This document shows, in pieces, positions 8,066-16,286 of a stretch of 17,954 nucleotides of DNA; the first letter of the stretch is position 1, and the number at the start of each line of letters is the position of its first letter. Both the position numbers and the translations under genes were made by a program. A model generated the notes under the pieces. That model was not told the DNA's origin. It ran no database searches and saw only the letters and a list, made by a program, of their open reading frames with translations. Source of the stretch: Hyphomonas sp. GTDB taxonomy: Bacteria > Pseudomonadota > Alphaproteobacteria > Caulobacterales > Hyphomonadaceae. The stretch is taken from the NCBI GenBank assembly GCA_029287305.1, contig JARFRJ010000429.1:1-17954 (forward strand), given 5' to 3'.

Positions 8066-8626
8066 CTATAGGTCAAGGGTTTCCACCGTTAGGCTATTAT
8101 TCGTATAGACACAAATATCAGCCGCAATTTTCATGGCTTTTCGGGCGATAATCTCAGCATCTGCCTCATATTCATAAAGGGCGAGGGCCGCGGCTTGGGC
8201 AAATTGTCCGCCAGAGCCGATGGCAACAACATTATGTTCCGGTTCCAGAACATCGCCGTTTCCGGTAATCACCAAGCTAGTTTTCGCGTCCGCTACGATT
8301 AGAAGTGCTTCGAGTTTTTGCAGATATTTCTCTGTGCGCCAATCCTTGGCGAGCGCGACCGCGGCCCGCTGCAACTGGTCTGGAAAGCGTTCCAGCTTTT
8401 CTTCCAAACGCTCAAACAGGGTAAAGGCATCGGCTGTTGCGCCTGCAAAACCGGCCATGATCTGTTCACCGCTGAGGCGTCTGATCTTGCGGGCATTGCC
8501 TTTCATGACTGTATTACCCATGGAAACCTGACCGTCTCCGATCAGGCAAAGCTTGTCTGGCTTACGGACAGCTAAAATTGTTGTGGCGTGCCAGATGGTG
8601 GCATAATTTGCGTGTGGGTCGACCAT
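8066..8626 (-). CDS. hslV: ATP-dependent protease peptidase subunit HslV (ClpQ)
   Basis: HslV is the N-terminal-threonine peptidase that forms a double hexamer capped by HslU. The 186-residue product begins with a short extension before [11 protein letters not shown]. Processing to expose the first Thr of ATTI (residue 15) would create the nucleophile, as expected for alphaproteobacterial HslV. Other family features are [22 protein letters not shown], containing the conserved Lys and Asp, the [18 protein letters not shown] helix, and [14 protein letters not shown] near the C-terminus. The start ATG at 8626 has AGGA four bases upstream. It follows smr by 86 bp and precedes the membrane-protein gene by 9 bp. 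Confidence 0.98.
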   Translation of the reverse strand: MVDPHANYATIWHATTILAVRKPDKLCLIGDGQVSMGNTVMKGNARKIRRLSGEQIMAGFAGATADAFTLFERLEEKLERFPDQLQRAAVALAKDWRTEKYLQKLEALLIVADAKTSLVITGNGDVLEPEHNVVAIGSGGQFAQAAALALYEYEADAEIIARKAMKIAADICVYTNNSLTVETLDL

Positions 8627-8712
8627 ACTGTCCTATGTGGTTAAAAAATATTAGGGATGCAAGCCCCTTATCTGACCTTATCGATGCGGAGTGGCTTGTT
8701 TAGAGGTATTTT

Positions 8713-9339
8713 TCAGGCGCGCCTTAGGAAAACATACCAGGCCCCGCTGCCGCCATGTTTCTGATGTGCACTGGCATATCCATAGATCAATGCATGCGCC
8801 TCGGATGAGCTGAGCCAGTCCAGAAAGCGTCGACGCAATATGCCATCGCCCTGTTTACCCTTACCGGTGATAATCAGCACAGCGCGATGACCGGCGCGTT
8901 TATGCTGAAGAAAAAAGCTCTGCCATATCTGGTGGGCGCTGTCTTGTGTCAGTCCGTGTAAATCGAGCGTGGCTGTGAAATGTACCTGGCCACGCCGGAT
9001 GCGTTTTTGCCGTTTCACATCCTGAATCATACCTGATTTCTTATTTGATAAGAGGCTCTCTGTACGTTTTGAGGTTTGGAAGGAGGCGGGCAAAGGGGGC
9101 GAGGGGGCCTGGGCAGCCAAGGCGTTTTGTTCAGGCCCGACCTTCGCCATGAAAGGCTTTGTGCTGTCCGCCTTGCCTAAAGGGGCCCCCATAGGTCTTT
9201 TCAGCCCGCCCGCCTTGTCCGGATCTGTCATATTTATATCCGGCATTTCAAGGGGCGTCTCTGGATCAAAAGGCACAATATCTTTGGTGATATTAAGCCA
9301 GAGGCGGCGTTCCTGTTCTGTCAGCCTGCGTTTTGCCAT
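8713..9339 (-). CDS. Smr-domain protein (DUF1813/YdaL-like)
   Basis: This 208-residue protein has a C-terminal Smr domain, a MutS2-like module with nuclease or nicking activity in some members. The N-terminal half is charged and probably disordered (MAKRRLTEQERRLW then proline-rich segments). The Smr domain covers about residues 125-208 and shows LDLHGLTQ, AVLIITGKGKQGDG, and the closing HGGSGAWYVFLRRA. ATG 9339 was chosen because it overlaps the mltA stop as TAATG, indicating translational coupling. A longer frame reaches 9402 but lies inside mltA. The mltA-smr-hslV order is common in Alphaproteobacteria. The cellular role in this clade is not established. Confidence 0.9.
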   Translation of the reverse strand: MAKRRLTEQERRLWLNITKDIVPFDPETPLEMPDINMTDPDKAGGLKRPMGAPLGKADSTKPFMAKVGPEQNALAAQAPSPPLPASFQTSKRTESLLSNKKSGMIQDVKRQKRIRRGQVHFTATLDLHGLTQDSAHQIWQSFFLQHKRAGHRAVLIITGKGKQGDGILRRRFLDWLSSSEAHALIYGYASAHQKHGGSGAWYVFLRRA

Positions 9340-10613
9340 TAGCTCTGGGGGCTGGAAAAGCGGCTTAACCGGATTGCAACAGGGTTTGGTAAAAGGGCCC
9401 ACATGCGCCCGGGCGCATTCTGCGTTCCAGCGCGTTGGCCAGCCGCTTCGCCCGTGCCATAATAGATATCACCGCGCACATTCCCCTTAATGGCACCGCC
9501 CGTATCCTGACCTATCAGGACCCCGGACCATTGCCCCCCTAATCCGGGTGCTTTTGTGGTGACAAAGAAAGGAATGCCGAGCGGATGACGGCCTGTATCA
9601 ATCGCCATGGACCCGAGCGGCGTCAGCGGGACGGACATCGCACCGGCTGGGCCTGTCGCGGCGTGGCCTAAGGGGGAAGCTTTAAAAAAGACAAAGCGTG
9701 GATTAGTATTCATGGCGGCCTCGGCCTCTTTGCGACCAACCCGATCCATCCAGGCGCGAATGCCTTGCATGGACGCCTCACCGCGAGAGATTTTCCCTGT
9801 TCGCAAAAGATAATTGGCGAGCGAGCCAAAGGCATGGCCATTATGGGCCGCATAAGCGGCGCGAATGATTTGCCCATCTTTAAAGACCAGTCGGCCTGAC
9901 CCCTGTATCTGCAAAAAAAACACATCGGACGGGTGGGCATAACCGAGGATTTCATCTGGCCGGATACGAATATCGGAGCGCGGCGGATAGGCGCGCATAC
10001 GTCCATTTGGCAATCTTTGGGCGGGGACACGCGTGCCCCGTTTTTTACCAATTTGACCGCCATCCACCCATATCAAATCGCGCGGCAGGGCTGGGATGGG
10101 ATGAGTATAGGGAAATTCTGGCCGCTTCCGCGCTGTAATTTGTGGTTCATAATATCCTGTAAAGCGCGGTGTTTCCTTTGATTTGGGCAGAATTTCCAAA
10201 GGTGTGAACAGAGCCTCAAAAATAAGCCGGGCACTTTGTCTGTCTTTGATCAAATCCAGCGCTGCGCAAATCGGCTGCCAGTCTGCAATTTGTCCGGCAT
10301 AACGTACTTGGCGCGAAACAGGCGCGGTATGTGCCTCAAGCGACCAATGCGTGCAGGACTGTTCCAGCGCCTTGATCGCTTGGGCCAGATCAGCCCTCTG
10401 CCAATCAGGTAATTGATCAAAGGAGGCCGTGCGATAGACAAAGGGCGGAGGAGTAGGAGAGATGCGGCGATGCGTCTCGGTAGAAGCGGGGGTTTGGCTC
10501 TGTCCGGTCGGGGGCGGTGCAGAGCCTATATCAGGCCGGGAGGCGGGCGGTGTCGCGGCGCATCCCATTAAAGCGCTTGCAAGAAACAGAAAACAGAAAA
10601 GACGCAATTTCAT
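9339..10613 (-). CDS. mltA: Membrane-bound lytic murein transglycosylase A, lipoprotein
   Basis: MltA cleaves peptidoglycan glycan strands to anhydro-muropeptides from the outer membrane. The 424-residue product begins with a lipoprotein signal, with lipobox ALMGC and lipidated Cys18, followed by a Pro/Ser/Thr-rich linker to about residue 55. The MltA domain is recognised by FTGYYEPQITARKRP, PRDLIWVDGG and the GYAHPSDVFFLQIQGSGRL block. The C-terminal 3D domain shows GQDTGGAIKGNVRGDIYYG, with its Asp residues, and the closing GRMWALLP. The start codon ATG 10613 has only a weak GGTGA upstream. The stop overlaps the Smr ATG. It heads the mltA-smr-hslV-membrane gene-hslU run. Confidence 0.95.
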   Translation of the reverse strand: MKLRLFCFLFLASALMGCAATPPASRPDIGSAPPPTGQSQTPASTETHRRISPTPPPFVYRTASFDQLPDWQRADLAQAIKALEQSCTHWSLEAHTAPVSRQVRYAGQIADWQPICAALDLIKDRQSARLIFEALFTPLEILPKSKETPRFTGYYEPQITARKRPEFPYTHPIPALPRDLIWVDGGQIGKKRGTRVPAQRLPNGRMRAYPPRSDIRIRPDEILGYAHPSDVFFLQIQGSGRLVFKDGQIIRAAYAAHNGHAFGSLANYLLRTGKISRGEASMQGIRAWMDRVGRKEAEAAMNTNPRFVFFKASPLGHAATGPAGAMSVPLTPLGSMAIDTGRHPLGIPFFVTTKAPGLGGQWSGVLIGQDTGGAIKGNVRGDIYYGTGEAAGQRAGTQNAPGRMWALLPNPVAIRLSRFSSPQS

Positions 10614-10872
10614 TCACCGGGCTCTTATTTTAGGCTTTAAAGTCTCTTTACCCCTTTACGGGCTTAGATCAAAGGCAGGCCTGCAAAGCTTCGAAAATAA
10701 GAGGCCGTATATTTACCGCCCAATCGCGCCGGATTTCGCTTGAATGCCCCGGCTATTGTGAGCCGGGCCTTCCAATATGACTTAAAGAATCTAAGCACGC
10801 CACCCAAAGCGGCAAACCGACTTTACAGCCTGAGCAGACGCTTATCCCTGACCTCAAATTAGATGACAGGGC
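10614..10872. other. Intergenic region between ompA-like gene and mltA
   Basis: I see no credible gene here. It holds a 10-bp inverted repeat (CTCTTATTTT at 10622-10631, AAAATAAGAG at 10694-10703), a 10-bp palindrome GCAGGCCTGC at 10675-10684, and a 7-bp hairpin CCCGGCT/AGCCGGG (10748-10754 and 10761-10767) without a T-run. The mltA promoter probably lies here but I cannot place it with confidence. Confidence 0.5.
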
Positions 10873-11541
10873 CTAAAAGCCGTCATATGTCTCTTCGGTA
10901 ATCGGGGTCAGGATAATCTCAACCCGCCGGTTCTGTGCCCGCCCAGCTTCTGTAGAATTATCTGCAATCGGACGCATTTCACCAAATCCGGTTGATGCAA
11001 GGCGCTGGGGATTGACCCCGCGATTAAGAAGATAGGACAAGACCGTTTGTGCACGCTCTTCAGATAATCTCTGATTATAGTCTTCTGCGCCCTGACTATC
11101 GGCATGACCGATAATATCCACCATTGTGGATGGAAACTCGACAAGTGTATCCGCAATATCATCCAGAGGCGCATAAAATTGTGACTGTAGATAGGACTGG
11201 CCGCTTTCAAAAGTAATATCTGACGGCAATTGAAGCATGATCTGGTCGCCCGTCCGGGTGACCTCAATGCCCGTGCCGGCGGTCTGCTCGCGAAGCTTTT
11301 TCTCCTGCTCATCCATATAACTGCCGACACCTGCGCCAAGCACTCCGCCAATCGCCGCGCCAATCGCTGCGCCTTTGGCCTTGTCATCGCCGCCAAGTAT
11401 TGTCCCCAAGACAGCCCCAACGCCAGCGCCAATCATCGCGCCGCCGCCAGCTTTGCTAAGCTCTGATCCACCCGTTTCAGGATTCGTCGCACACGCTGAT
11501 AATAATGACACTGCTAAAGCGCCTGCAATTACATATTTCAT
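10873..11541 (-). CDS. OmpA-family outer-membrane lipoprotein with glycine zipper (YiaD-like)
   Basis: This 222-residue lipoprotein probably tethers the outer membrane to peptidoglycan. The signal peptide ends in lipobox LLSAC, with Cys17. Residues 30-75 are a glycine-zipper segment (GGGAMIGAGVGAVLG and repeats of the pattern), as in YiaD and Pal-related proteins. The OmpA C-terminal domain, about 105-215, has the peptidoglycan-binding signature GHADSQGAEDYNQRLSEERA and the closing NRRVEI, which hold the Asp and Arg that bind diaminopimelate. ATG 11541 is preceded by GAAGGGA, a good ribosome binding site. It is separated from mltA by 259 bp and may be transcribed on its own. Confidence 0.93.
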   Translation of the reverse strand: MKYVIAGALAVSLLSACATNPETGGSELSKAGGGAMIGAGVGAVLGTILGGDDKAKGAAIGAAIGGVLGAGVGSYMDEQEKKLREQTAGTGIEVTRTGDQIMLQLPSDITFESGQSYLQSQFYAPLDDIADTLVEFPSTMVDIIGHADSQGAEDYNQRLSEERAQTVLSYLLNRGVNPQRLASTGFGEMRPIADNSTEAGRAQNRRVEIILTPITEETYDGF

Positions 11542-11618
11542 AAATTATCCCTTCAAGATAAGCTGAAAAATTCAGTTTGACAGAGCTGACGCTTAAAACA
11601 TTAAGCGGCTATATGTAA

Positions 11619-11647
11619 TGTTTAAAGAAAATTACAGGCTTTGCCAA
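11619..11647 (-). promoter_or_regulatory. Candidate promoter for the OmpA-like lipoprotein gene
   Basis: On the minus strand TTGGCA (11642-11647) is followed after 17 bp by TAAACA (11619-11624). A leader of about 70 bases would follow, containing a CGCTTAA/TTAAGCG hairpin. The -10 match is only partial. Confidence 0.35.
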
Positions 11648-11690
11648 ACACCACTTGTAGATATTGCACAAAATTAATCCGCAGGCAGAT

Positions 11691-12638
11691 TTAGAACCAG
11701 GGATTGATGCGTCGTTTTCTGCGCCCATTCACAGAAATCGTCTCTGAAAACTCTGCCCCTGGCGTATCTGGAAGGTTGGGGAAATCAGGAAGACGGGTGA
11801 TCACATTCGACGCGTCATTTTGATTTATATCTATGGAGGGGTCCGCCGCCGCTGAGATATGCTTTTCTGCTTCAGCTTGATCTGCTTCAGCTTGATCCGC
11901 TTCAGCTTGATCCGTTTTAGTCTGATCTGCTTCAGCCTGTTCAGGGGCGTTTTTAGATTGTGCCGGAATAAGCCCGGCGCTCTGGACCTTATGTTCAAGG
12001 CTTTCATAATCAAAATAGGAAATTGTTACCGATGCGTCCGGTCTTAGTGCGCTCGGCACTTCCACGAGCGATGGCGCATCAAAGGCCTCTGGCTCAGAAC
12101 TTGCCGGTATTGATTCTATTGGCTGATTTTCTGCCTGTATGGGGTCTATTTCTGCGTCTGATTCTGCTTCCGTCTTGTCAGAAGCCGCCGCCTCAACGCT
12201 TTGAGGGACGCTCGCAACCTCTAAAACGCTTTCCGGCGAGACAAAAGTCTCACTGGCATCGGGAGGGCTCACATCCTGCTCTAGGCTCGGCTCTACAGCT
12301 TCCTCGCTGGTTAGTGCCTCAATAATTTTGTCAAAGGCTATATCAGCCTGACGCGCAATGCCCTGCGCCATGTCTGATAAAACACTGACCCGATCAAGAT
12401 ATGTGCCCCCGTCTGCACATTGCGTATTGGCCAAGAAGGCTTGATCGGCGCGATGCAACTCCTTGCCGAGCACATCACACAAAACAATACTTTTCTGAGA
12501 GGTTTCAAGTAAGACCCGATAGCCTGAAACATCGAACACCAAAACCTCTGATGTCTCTCCCTCTCGCCATTCAACCCGCCCCTTTAAAGTCATATCATAC
12601 AGACGGTCGACAAGCTTTATTGAAGAGGGGTGTAACAT
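11691..12638 (-). CDS. Hypothetical protein with acidic repeat region
   Basis: I do not recognise this 315-residue protein. Residues 1-105 look globular, with beta-rich runs such as GRVEWREGETSEVLVFDVSG and two Cys, then a helical stretch. Residues 110-280 are acidic and low-complexity, rich in Glu, Asp, Ala, Ser and Pro, and include a Q-A-E-A-D pentapeptide repeat coded by 11866-11940. The C-terminus turns basic (NGRRKRRINPWF). There is no signal peptide or membrane segment, so it is probably cytoplasmic. The start ATG 12638 has AAAGG about 10 bases upstream. It lies upstream of the ompA-like gene on the same strand with a 149-bp gap, so a shared role is not implied. Confidence 0.8.
   Translation of the reverse strand: MLHPSSIKLVDRLYDMTLKGRVEWREGETSEVLVFDVSGYRVLLETSQKSIVLCDVLGKELHRADQAFLANTQCADGGTYLDRVSVLSDMAQGIARQADIAFDKIIEALTSEEAVEPSLEQDVSPPDASETFVSPESVLEVASVPQSVEAAASDKTEAESDAEIDPIQAENQPIESIPASSEPEAFDAPSLVEVPSALRPDASVTISYFDYESLEHKVQSAGLIPAQSKNAPEQAEADQTKTDQAEADQAEADQAEAEKHISAAADPSIDINQNDASNVITRLPDFPNLPDTPGAEFSETISVNGRRKRRINPWF
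11866..11940 (-). repeat. Five 15-bp in-frame tandem repeats encoding QAEAD
   Basis: Units at 11866-11880, 11881-11895, 11896-11910, 11911-11925 and 11926-11940. The first two are identical (TCTGCTTCAGCTTGA on the plus strand). The third differs by one base; the fourth and fifth are more diverged. Being 15 bp, copy-number change keeps the reading frame and changes the acidic linker by five residues. Confidence 0.9.
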
Positions 12639-12970
12639 AATAAAAAACCTTTACTGACGCTTAAAAGGTCATATTTAGCCCATAAGTGTCACGATTTGTG
12701 AAATGACTTCGACGCAATTTGGACACTTGCCTTAAGAATATAATAGGAATTTGTACAAAATAGCAAATCCGGGCTTTAAAGCCTGTCAAATAAAGGTTTC
12801 ATACCTGTAGCAGAGTGGGAACCGACCCAAGCTTTGTCAGCTCCTAAAAAAATCTCTAAACCATAAAAGAAAAAGGAGCGCTGTCAGACAGCGCCCCTTG
12901 ATATAGATGGCCTTCAGCATCTCTCCTTTGCCAGAATCCGGAATAAAGGACGCTCAAGCTTGAAAGGGCT
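12639..12970. other. Intergenic region between thiolase and the hypothetical gene
   Basis: No gene is visible in these 332 bases. They contain the thiolase terminator (12863-12899) and, nearer the hypothetical gene, an inverted repeat AAGTGTC (12684-12690) and GACACTT (12722-12728), with a smaller TCAC-GATTT-GTGA dyad at 12689-12701. These could be regulator sites for the hypothetical gene. The promoter itself is not clear. Confidence 0.5.
12863..12899 (-). terminator. Intrinsic terminator downstream of the thiolase gene
   Basis: On the minus strand a long stem pairs 12887-12899 with 12873-12885 (core GCGCTGTC/GACAGCGC, extended by an AAGG/CCTT base), followed by a T-rich run TTTTTCTTTT. It lies about 70 bases after the thiolase stop. 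Confidence 0.85.
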
Positions 12971-14179
12971 CTAGCTGTAAATCTCAAACAATCCGGCTGC
13001 CCCCATGCCGCCGCCAATACACATGGTGACAACCCCCCATTTCGCGCCGCGACGCTTGCCTTCCAGCAAGAGTGAGCCTGTGCACCGTGCGCCGGTCATA
13101 CCGAAAGGATGTCCGATTGAAATCGATCCACCATTGACATTATAAATCTCCGGATCAATGCCAAGACGATCGCGGCTATAGAGGCATTGTGAAGCAAAAG
13201 CCTCATTCAGCTCCCATAGATCAATGTCCTGAATTTTCAGGCCATGGCGCTCTAAAAGTCGCGGCACAGCAAAAACGGGACCGATGCCCATTTCATCCGG
13301 ATCGCAGCCGGCGACATTAAAGCCGACAAAGCGGCCAAGCGGCTCAATACCCTGCCGGGCCGCTTCCTTAGCTTCCATAACGACCACAGCCGCCGCGCCA
13401 TCGGACAATTGAGAGGCATTCCCGGCGGTAACATATTTGCCCTGTTTAACCACCATGCCCCCCTTATGGACAGGCTGTAGACCTGACAGGGTTTCAAATG
13501 TTGTTCCCGGTCGATTACATTCATCGCGATCGACAATAACCTCTTCTTCACGGCTTTCGCCAGTTTCTTTACTGGTTAGGATCATTTTGGTTTTTAAAGG
13601 TGATATTTCTTCGGCCATATAGCCTTTTTCCTGAAATATCGCGGTGCGTCGCTGACTTTCAGCTGAATACATATCCTGTGCTTCGCGACTGACATTATAG
13701 CGTTCAGCGACAATTTCAGCGGTTTCAATCATACTCATCCAGATCGCTGGCCATTCGCCCATAAGCTTGTCTTCGGTATAGCGATGCAAGTTCATATGCC
13801 CCGAACGCGAGACAAGCGACAGGCTTTCCACGCCGCCGCCAATGGCTACGCCAGCCCCTTCCTGCAGCACAGTATGCGCCGCATTGGCAATTGCCTGCAG
13901 GCCGGAAGAACAAAACCTATTGATCGTCGCGCCCGCCGTGGTGGAGGGGCATCCTGCCCATAGTGCCGCATTGCGGGCAATATTATGCCCGGTTGCGCCC
14001 TCTGGCTGCGCGCAGCCAAGATAGACATCCTCAACCGTCGCCGGATCAACCCCGGCCCGCTCCATGGCGGACTTGATAGCATGGCCTGCCATCATAATCC
14101 CATGTGTATTGTTTAAAGACCCACGTCCGGTTTTAGCCAATCCGGTCCGTGCTGTGGATACGATAACAGCCTCGCGCAT
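12971..14179 (-). CDS. Acetyl-CoA C-acyltransferase (thiolase)
   Basis: This 402-residue thiolase either cleaves 3-ketoacyl-CoA in beta-oxidation or condenses two acetyl-CoA. The catalytic residues are all present: nucleophile Cys90 in NRFCSSGLQ, His357 in [12 protein letters not shown], and Cys387 in [14 protein letters not shown]. The sequence resembles FadA/PhaA-like thiolases frequently annotated as acetyl-CoA acetyltransferase, and I cannot set substrate chain length from sequence. ATG 14179 is preceded by AGGGAG at good spacing. It has its own promoter (14214-14242) and terminator (12863-12899), so it appears to be a single-gene unit. Confidence 0.95.
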   Translation of the reverse strand: MREAVIVSTARTGLAKTGRGSLNNTHGIMMAGHAIKSAMERAGVDPATVEDVYLGCAQPEGATGHNIARNAALWAGCPSTTAGATINRFCSSGLQAIANAAHTVLQEGAGVAIGGGVESLSLVSRSGHMNLHRYTEDKLMGEWPAIWMSMIETAEIVAERYNVSREAQDMYSAESQRRTAIFQEKGYMAEEISPLKTKMILTSKETGESREEEVIVDRDECNRPGTTFETLSGLQPVHKGGMVVKQGKYVTAGNASQLSDGAAAVVVMEAKEAARQGIEPLGRFVGFNVAGCDPDEMGIGPVFAVPRLLERHGLKIQDIDLWELNEAFASQCLYSRDRLGIDPEIYNVNGGSISIGHPFGMTGARCTGSLLLEGKRRGAKWGVVTMCIGGGMGAAGLFEIYS

Positions 14180-14213
14180 AGTAAACTCCCTGTTTTTACT
14201 TTATTGAATTTGG

Positions 14214-14242
14214 TCTATAAGTCTTAGTCCGACAAAGGTCAA
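14214..14242 (-). promoter_or_regulatory. Predicted sigma70 promoter of the thiolase gene
   Basis: On the minus strand TTGACC (14237-14242) and TATAGA (14214-14219) are separated by exactly 17 bp. The expected start near 14207 gives a leader of about 28 bases that contains the AGGGAG ribosome binding site. Confidence 0.65.
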
Positions 14243-14401
14243 AATGCCAGAGCCCTGCCTGGTAAAATATATCTTTAGCTTACAGGGGGTGCATGAGATT
14301 TGCGCTCATGAACCTGCATAGGCTTAAATTTGACGTGACAGAGGGGGGCAAGCGAGCCTAGTTTAGGCGGCTCTCCCTCGCAGAAAAAAGCTCTAAACCT
14401 C

Positions 14402-15289
14402 ATGATCAAGCGTATTTTCATCAGCCTCGCCCTGCTCCTTCTCTCTCTGATCGGACTTATGTTCTGGCGCGGTGAACATATGGCGCTGGCCTATATTAAA
14501 GCGCAGACGCAGATGCAGGATTATGAAACCCTGTATAATCTATTGCAGCCAGAAATGATTTTGCGTCTGCCCGAAGAGGCCAATTCTAAGTCCGGGCCTT
14601 TTCCACTTTTTATCCAGCTTCATGGATGCGGTGGTATGAGCCTTGATCAACACGGCTCCTATGCGCAATTGGCCAATGAGGCGGGCTATGCTGCGCTGAT
14701 TGTCTCTTCCAATGCGCCGCGTGGATATGACCGCGATCGCTCGCGCGCAGAAATCTGTCAGGGCAAGGCCTTGCTGGGCCAAGAGCGTGCTGCCGACATA
14801 TTGATCGCGCTGGATTATGCCTCAACTCGACCGGAGATTGATGTGCGTCGTATCACGCTCGCCGGATGGTCACATGGTGCTTGGACGATAATGGATTATC
14901 TATCCTTGGAGAAAGAGGCGCGCCTGCCTGCCGGACTTGCCGGATATCAAGGCCCGCGGCCCGAGATTCAGGCGGCGGTTTTATTCTATCCCTATTGCGG
15001 GCGAGGCACACGCACGCGGCTTTATGGCTGGGGCCAGAGCCCGGCCGTCATCACTTTTATGGGCACCGGCGATAGCGTTGTTGATTATACCCAATGTGAG
15101 AAGAATTTTATGCAGCTTGCCAATCATCAAGGCGTCGAGATTGAAAAACACCTCTATGAGGGCGCTGAACATGCTTTTGACCATGCGCATCTGCCCGCCC
15201 GCATCGCGCATTGGTATGATGCGGATAAATCCACCGATGCCCGCGCCAAGCTCGCCGCCTTTTTGCGCGATGGGGCAGTAGGCCCCTAA
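14402..15289 (+). CDS. Membrane-anchored alpha/beta hydrolase (dienelactone-hydrolase-like)
   Basis: This 295-residue alpha/beta-fold serine hydrolase has an N-terminal hydrophobic segment (residues 5-21) that works either as a signal peptide or as an anchor, so the enzyme is probably periplasmic or on the outer face of the inner membrane. The oxyanion-hole loop is LHGCGG (73-78). The nucleophile elbow is GWSHG, with Ser157. Asp224 or Asp228 and His257 (GAEHAFD) complete the likely triad. The dienelactone-hydrolase group with PYCG and GAEHAFD signatures fits best, but the substrate is unknown. The first ATG at 14402 has no clear Shine-Dalgarno. A GGAACC/GGTTCC hairpin (15294-15315) follows the stop. 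Confidence 0.87.
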   Translation: MIKRIFISLALLLLSLIGLMFWRGEHMALAYIKAQTQMQDYETLYNLLQPEMILRLPEEANSKSGPFPLFIQLHGCGGMSLDQHGSYAQLANEAGYAALIVSSNAPRGYDRDRSRAEICQGKALLGQERAADILIALDYASTRPEIDVRRITLAGWSHGAWTIMDYLSLEKEARLPAGLAGYQGPRPEIQAAVLFYPYCGRGTRTRLYGWGQSPAVITFMGTGDSVVDYTQCEKNFMQLANHQGVEIEKHLYEGAEHAFDHAHLPARIAHWYDADKSTDARAKLAAFLRDGAVGP

Positions 15290-15534
15290 AGGAATGGAAC
15301 CGTAATGGGTTCCATAGCCTAATGTCTGAGAATGTATTTGGAACTAAACATGCAGAACCGTGTGTCTGCTATAAGCTTGTGGAAGTATAGCAGGCATCGG
15401 TAGAAATAGATATGAATAAATAAGAGTTCGCGCTGGTATGAGCTTGGTAGAACTTTACAAAACGTATTTGAACCTAAGAAAAAAGCACGGAAAACAATAA
15501 ATTTAGTGTTCACAAGGTCTTAATAGATTGTAAA
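15290..15534. other. AT-rich non-coding stretch before the island border
   Basis: No convincing gene is present. Just after the hydrolase stop an 8-bp stem ATGGAACC (15294-15301) and GGTTCCAT (15308-15315) with a 6-base loop could act as a terminator or stabiliser, but no T-run follows. A 64-codon open frame on the minus strand (15319-15513) has poor composition and no support. This is chromosomal sequence up to the island repeat at 15535. Confidence 0.5.
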
Positions 15535-15553
15535 TGGTGCCCAGAAGAGGACT
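15535..15553. repeat. Distal attachment-site copy (att) of the tRNA-Leu island
   Basis: Nineteen bases identical to the 3' end of the tRNA-Leu gene at 17736-17754. Beyond base 15553 the similarity to the tRNA stops. This marks the far border of the integrated element. Confidence 0.88.
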
Positions 15554-15580
15554 TGGATTAACCATATAGCCTTTGAAAAT

Positions 15581-15612
15581 ATGGTACCGATATGTACCAT
15601 ATTCTGTACCAT
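15581..15612. repeat. TGTACCAT-type repeats near the distal att site
   Basis: TGTACCAT at 15593-15600 and 15605-15612, and the inverted ATGGTACC at 15581-15588. Similar words occur next to the integrase start (17548-17612). Their clustering at the two island ends fits integrase arm-type binding sites. Confidence 0.6.
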
Positions 15613-15907
15613 GTTTTAAATGGGCTATAGAGGTTGGATTCCTCAATTTATTGTTTATAAATAAGGTTTCATTCTATCTGGAGAGTCGCGACAACCCTGT
15701 TCGCTTCGATTTTATTGGGATTCTGGCCCCTAGGTGATCATCTGTGGTGGTTTCAGCGGTGTCATTTGCGGCGATCTGTATTAGGCTCGAAACTCAATCA
15801 GAATGACCGGGATTGGCCCTATTCTGTCGTTTGCACAAAGACGGCTGGGCGTCTCAGAGCGAAAGAACTGGTCATTTCGTCTTCAGCAAGGATGATCCGA
15901 TACTTAA

Positions 15908-15934
15908 GGATGCCGCATACATTTCGCGGCATCC
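15908..15934 (-). terminator. Hairpin downstream of the tautomerase gene
   Basis: GGATGCCGC (15908-15916) and GCGGCATCC (15926-15934) form a perfect 9-bp stem with a 9-base loop, about 22 bases past the tautomerase stop. The minus-strand T-run is short (TT), so termination may be partial; on the plus strand a TTTT follows. Confidence 0.55.
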
Positions 15935-15956
15935 CAATTTTATGGGTTAGCCCTCT

Positions 15957-16181
15957 TCACCCAACCTCTTCATGTGCCATTGCGTGAACATCGCTAGCCT
16001 TCAGGCACTGTCCACCAATAGCCCAGTCACCTTGCTCGAGTTCTACGATCCGAACCCATGTGACGCCGCGAAGGGCCTCACCCTCGATTTCGACCATTGT
16101 ATCTGTTACTTTGGTTATAATCTCATTCTTTTGTGATGGCGTGAATACACCCTTGATTACGTCGATTGTAACGAGTGGCAT
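15957..16181 (-). CDS. 4-oxalocrotonate tautomerase family protein
   Basis: This 74-residue protein belongs to the tautomerase superfamily, whose small subunits use an N-terminal proline as a general base or acid. From ATG 16181 the product starts [11 protein letters not shown], placing Pro next to the initiator Met as required for catalysis after Met removal. The middle, [18 protein letters not shown], matches the helix of 4-oxalocrotonate tautomerases, and VTWVRIVEL matches the second strand. The ATG has a strong TAGGAG seven bases upstream. Longer frames to 16286 would bury the Pro and are rejected. It is the cargo gene nearest the left island end and lies 136 bp after the regulator gene on the same strand. 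The substrate is unknown; similar proteins of about this size include uncharacterised tautomerases paired with regulators. Confidence 0.88.
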   Translation of the reverse strand: MPLVTIDVIKGVFTPSQKNEIITKVTDTMVEIEGEALRGVTWVRIVELEQGDWAIGGQCLKASDVHAMAHEEVG

Positions 16182-16286
16182 TTGAGTTCTCCTAATATCT
16201 AACGCTGGGATATCCAGCGGCAGAGAGACCATCCCGTATTCCAAGATCGCGATATACTCCTCGATTGATAGCGAACCACTACACAA

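Larger units (their letters stand above)
15554..15956. other. Island segment without an assignable gene
   Basis: Apart from the repeats at 15581-15612 and the terminator at 15908-15934 I find no gene. A plus-strand open frame through 15659-15987 has no recognisable motif and runs into the tautomerase gene on the opposite strand. The minus-strand frames are broken by stops. It may be a remnant of a lost cargo gene. Confidence 0.45.

Noticed and set aside
8627..8712. Possible heat-shock (RpoH) promoter CTTGCA...ACCACATA before hslV
   Set aside because: The -10 part would overlap the ribosome binding site, putting the transcript start at or past the ATG; the match to the CCCCAT core is also weak.
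10748..10767. CCCGGCT/AGCCGGG hairpin as a terminator for the ompA-like gene
   Set aside because: The stem is sound but neither strand has a following T-run, and it lies more than 100 bases after the ompA stop.
11866..11940. CRISPR-like reading of the regularly spaced repeats
   Set aside because: The 15-bp units are directly adjacent without spacers and keep the reading frame of a protein, so it is a coding tandem repeat.
15319..15513. A 64-codon minus-strand frame in the AT-rich stretch
   Set aside because: No ribosome binding site, odd composition rich in Phe, Tyr and Ile, no recognisable motif, and it lies in probable non-coding sequence.
16182..16286. Longer tautomerase start at 16286
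   Set aside because: It would bury the catalytic N-terminal proline; ATG 16181 has a strong TAGGAG site.
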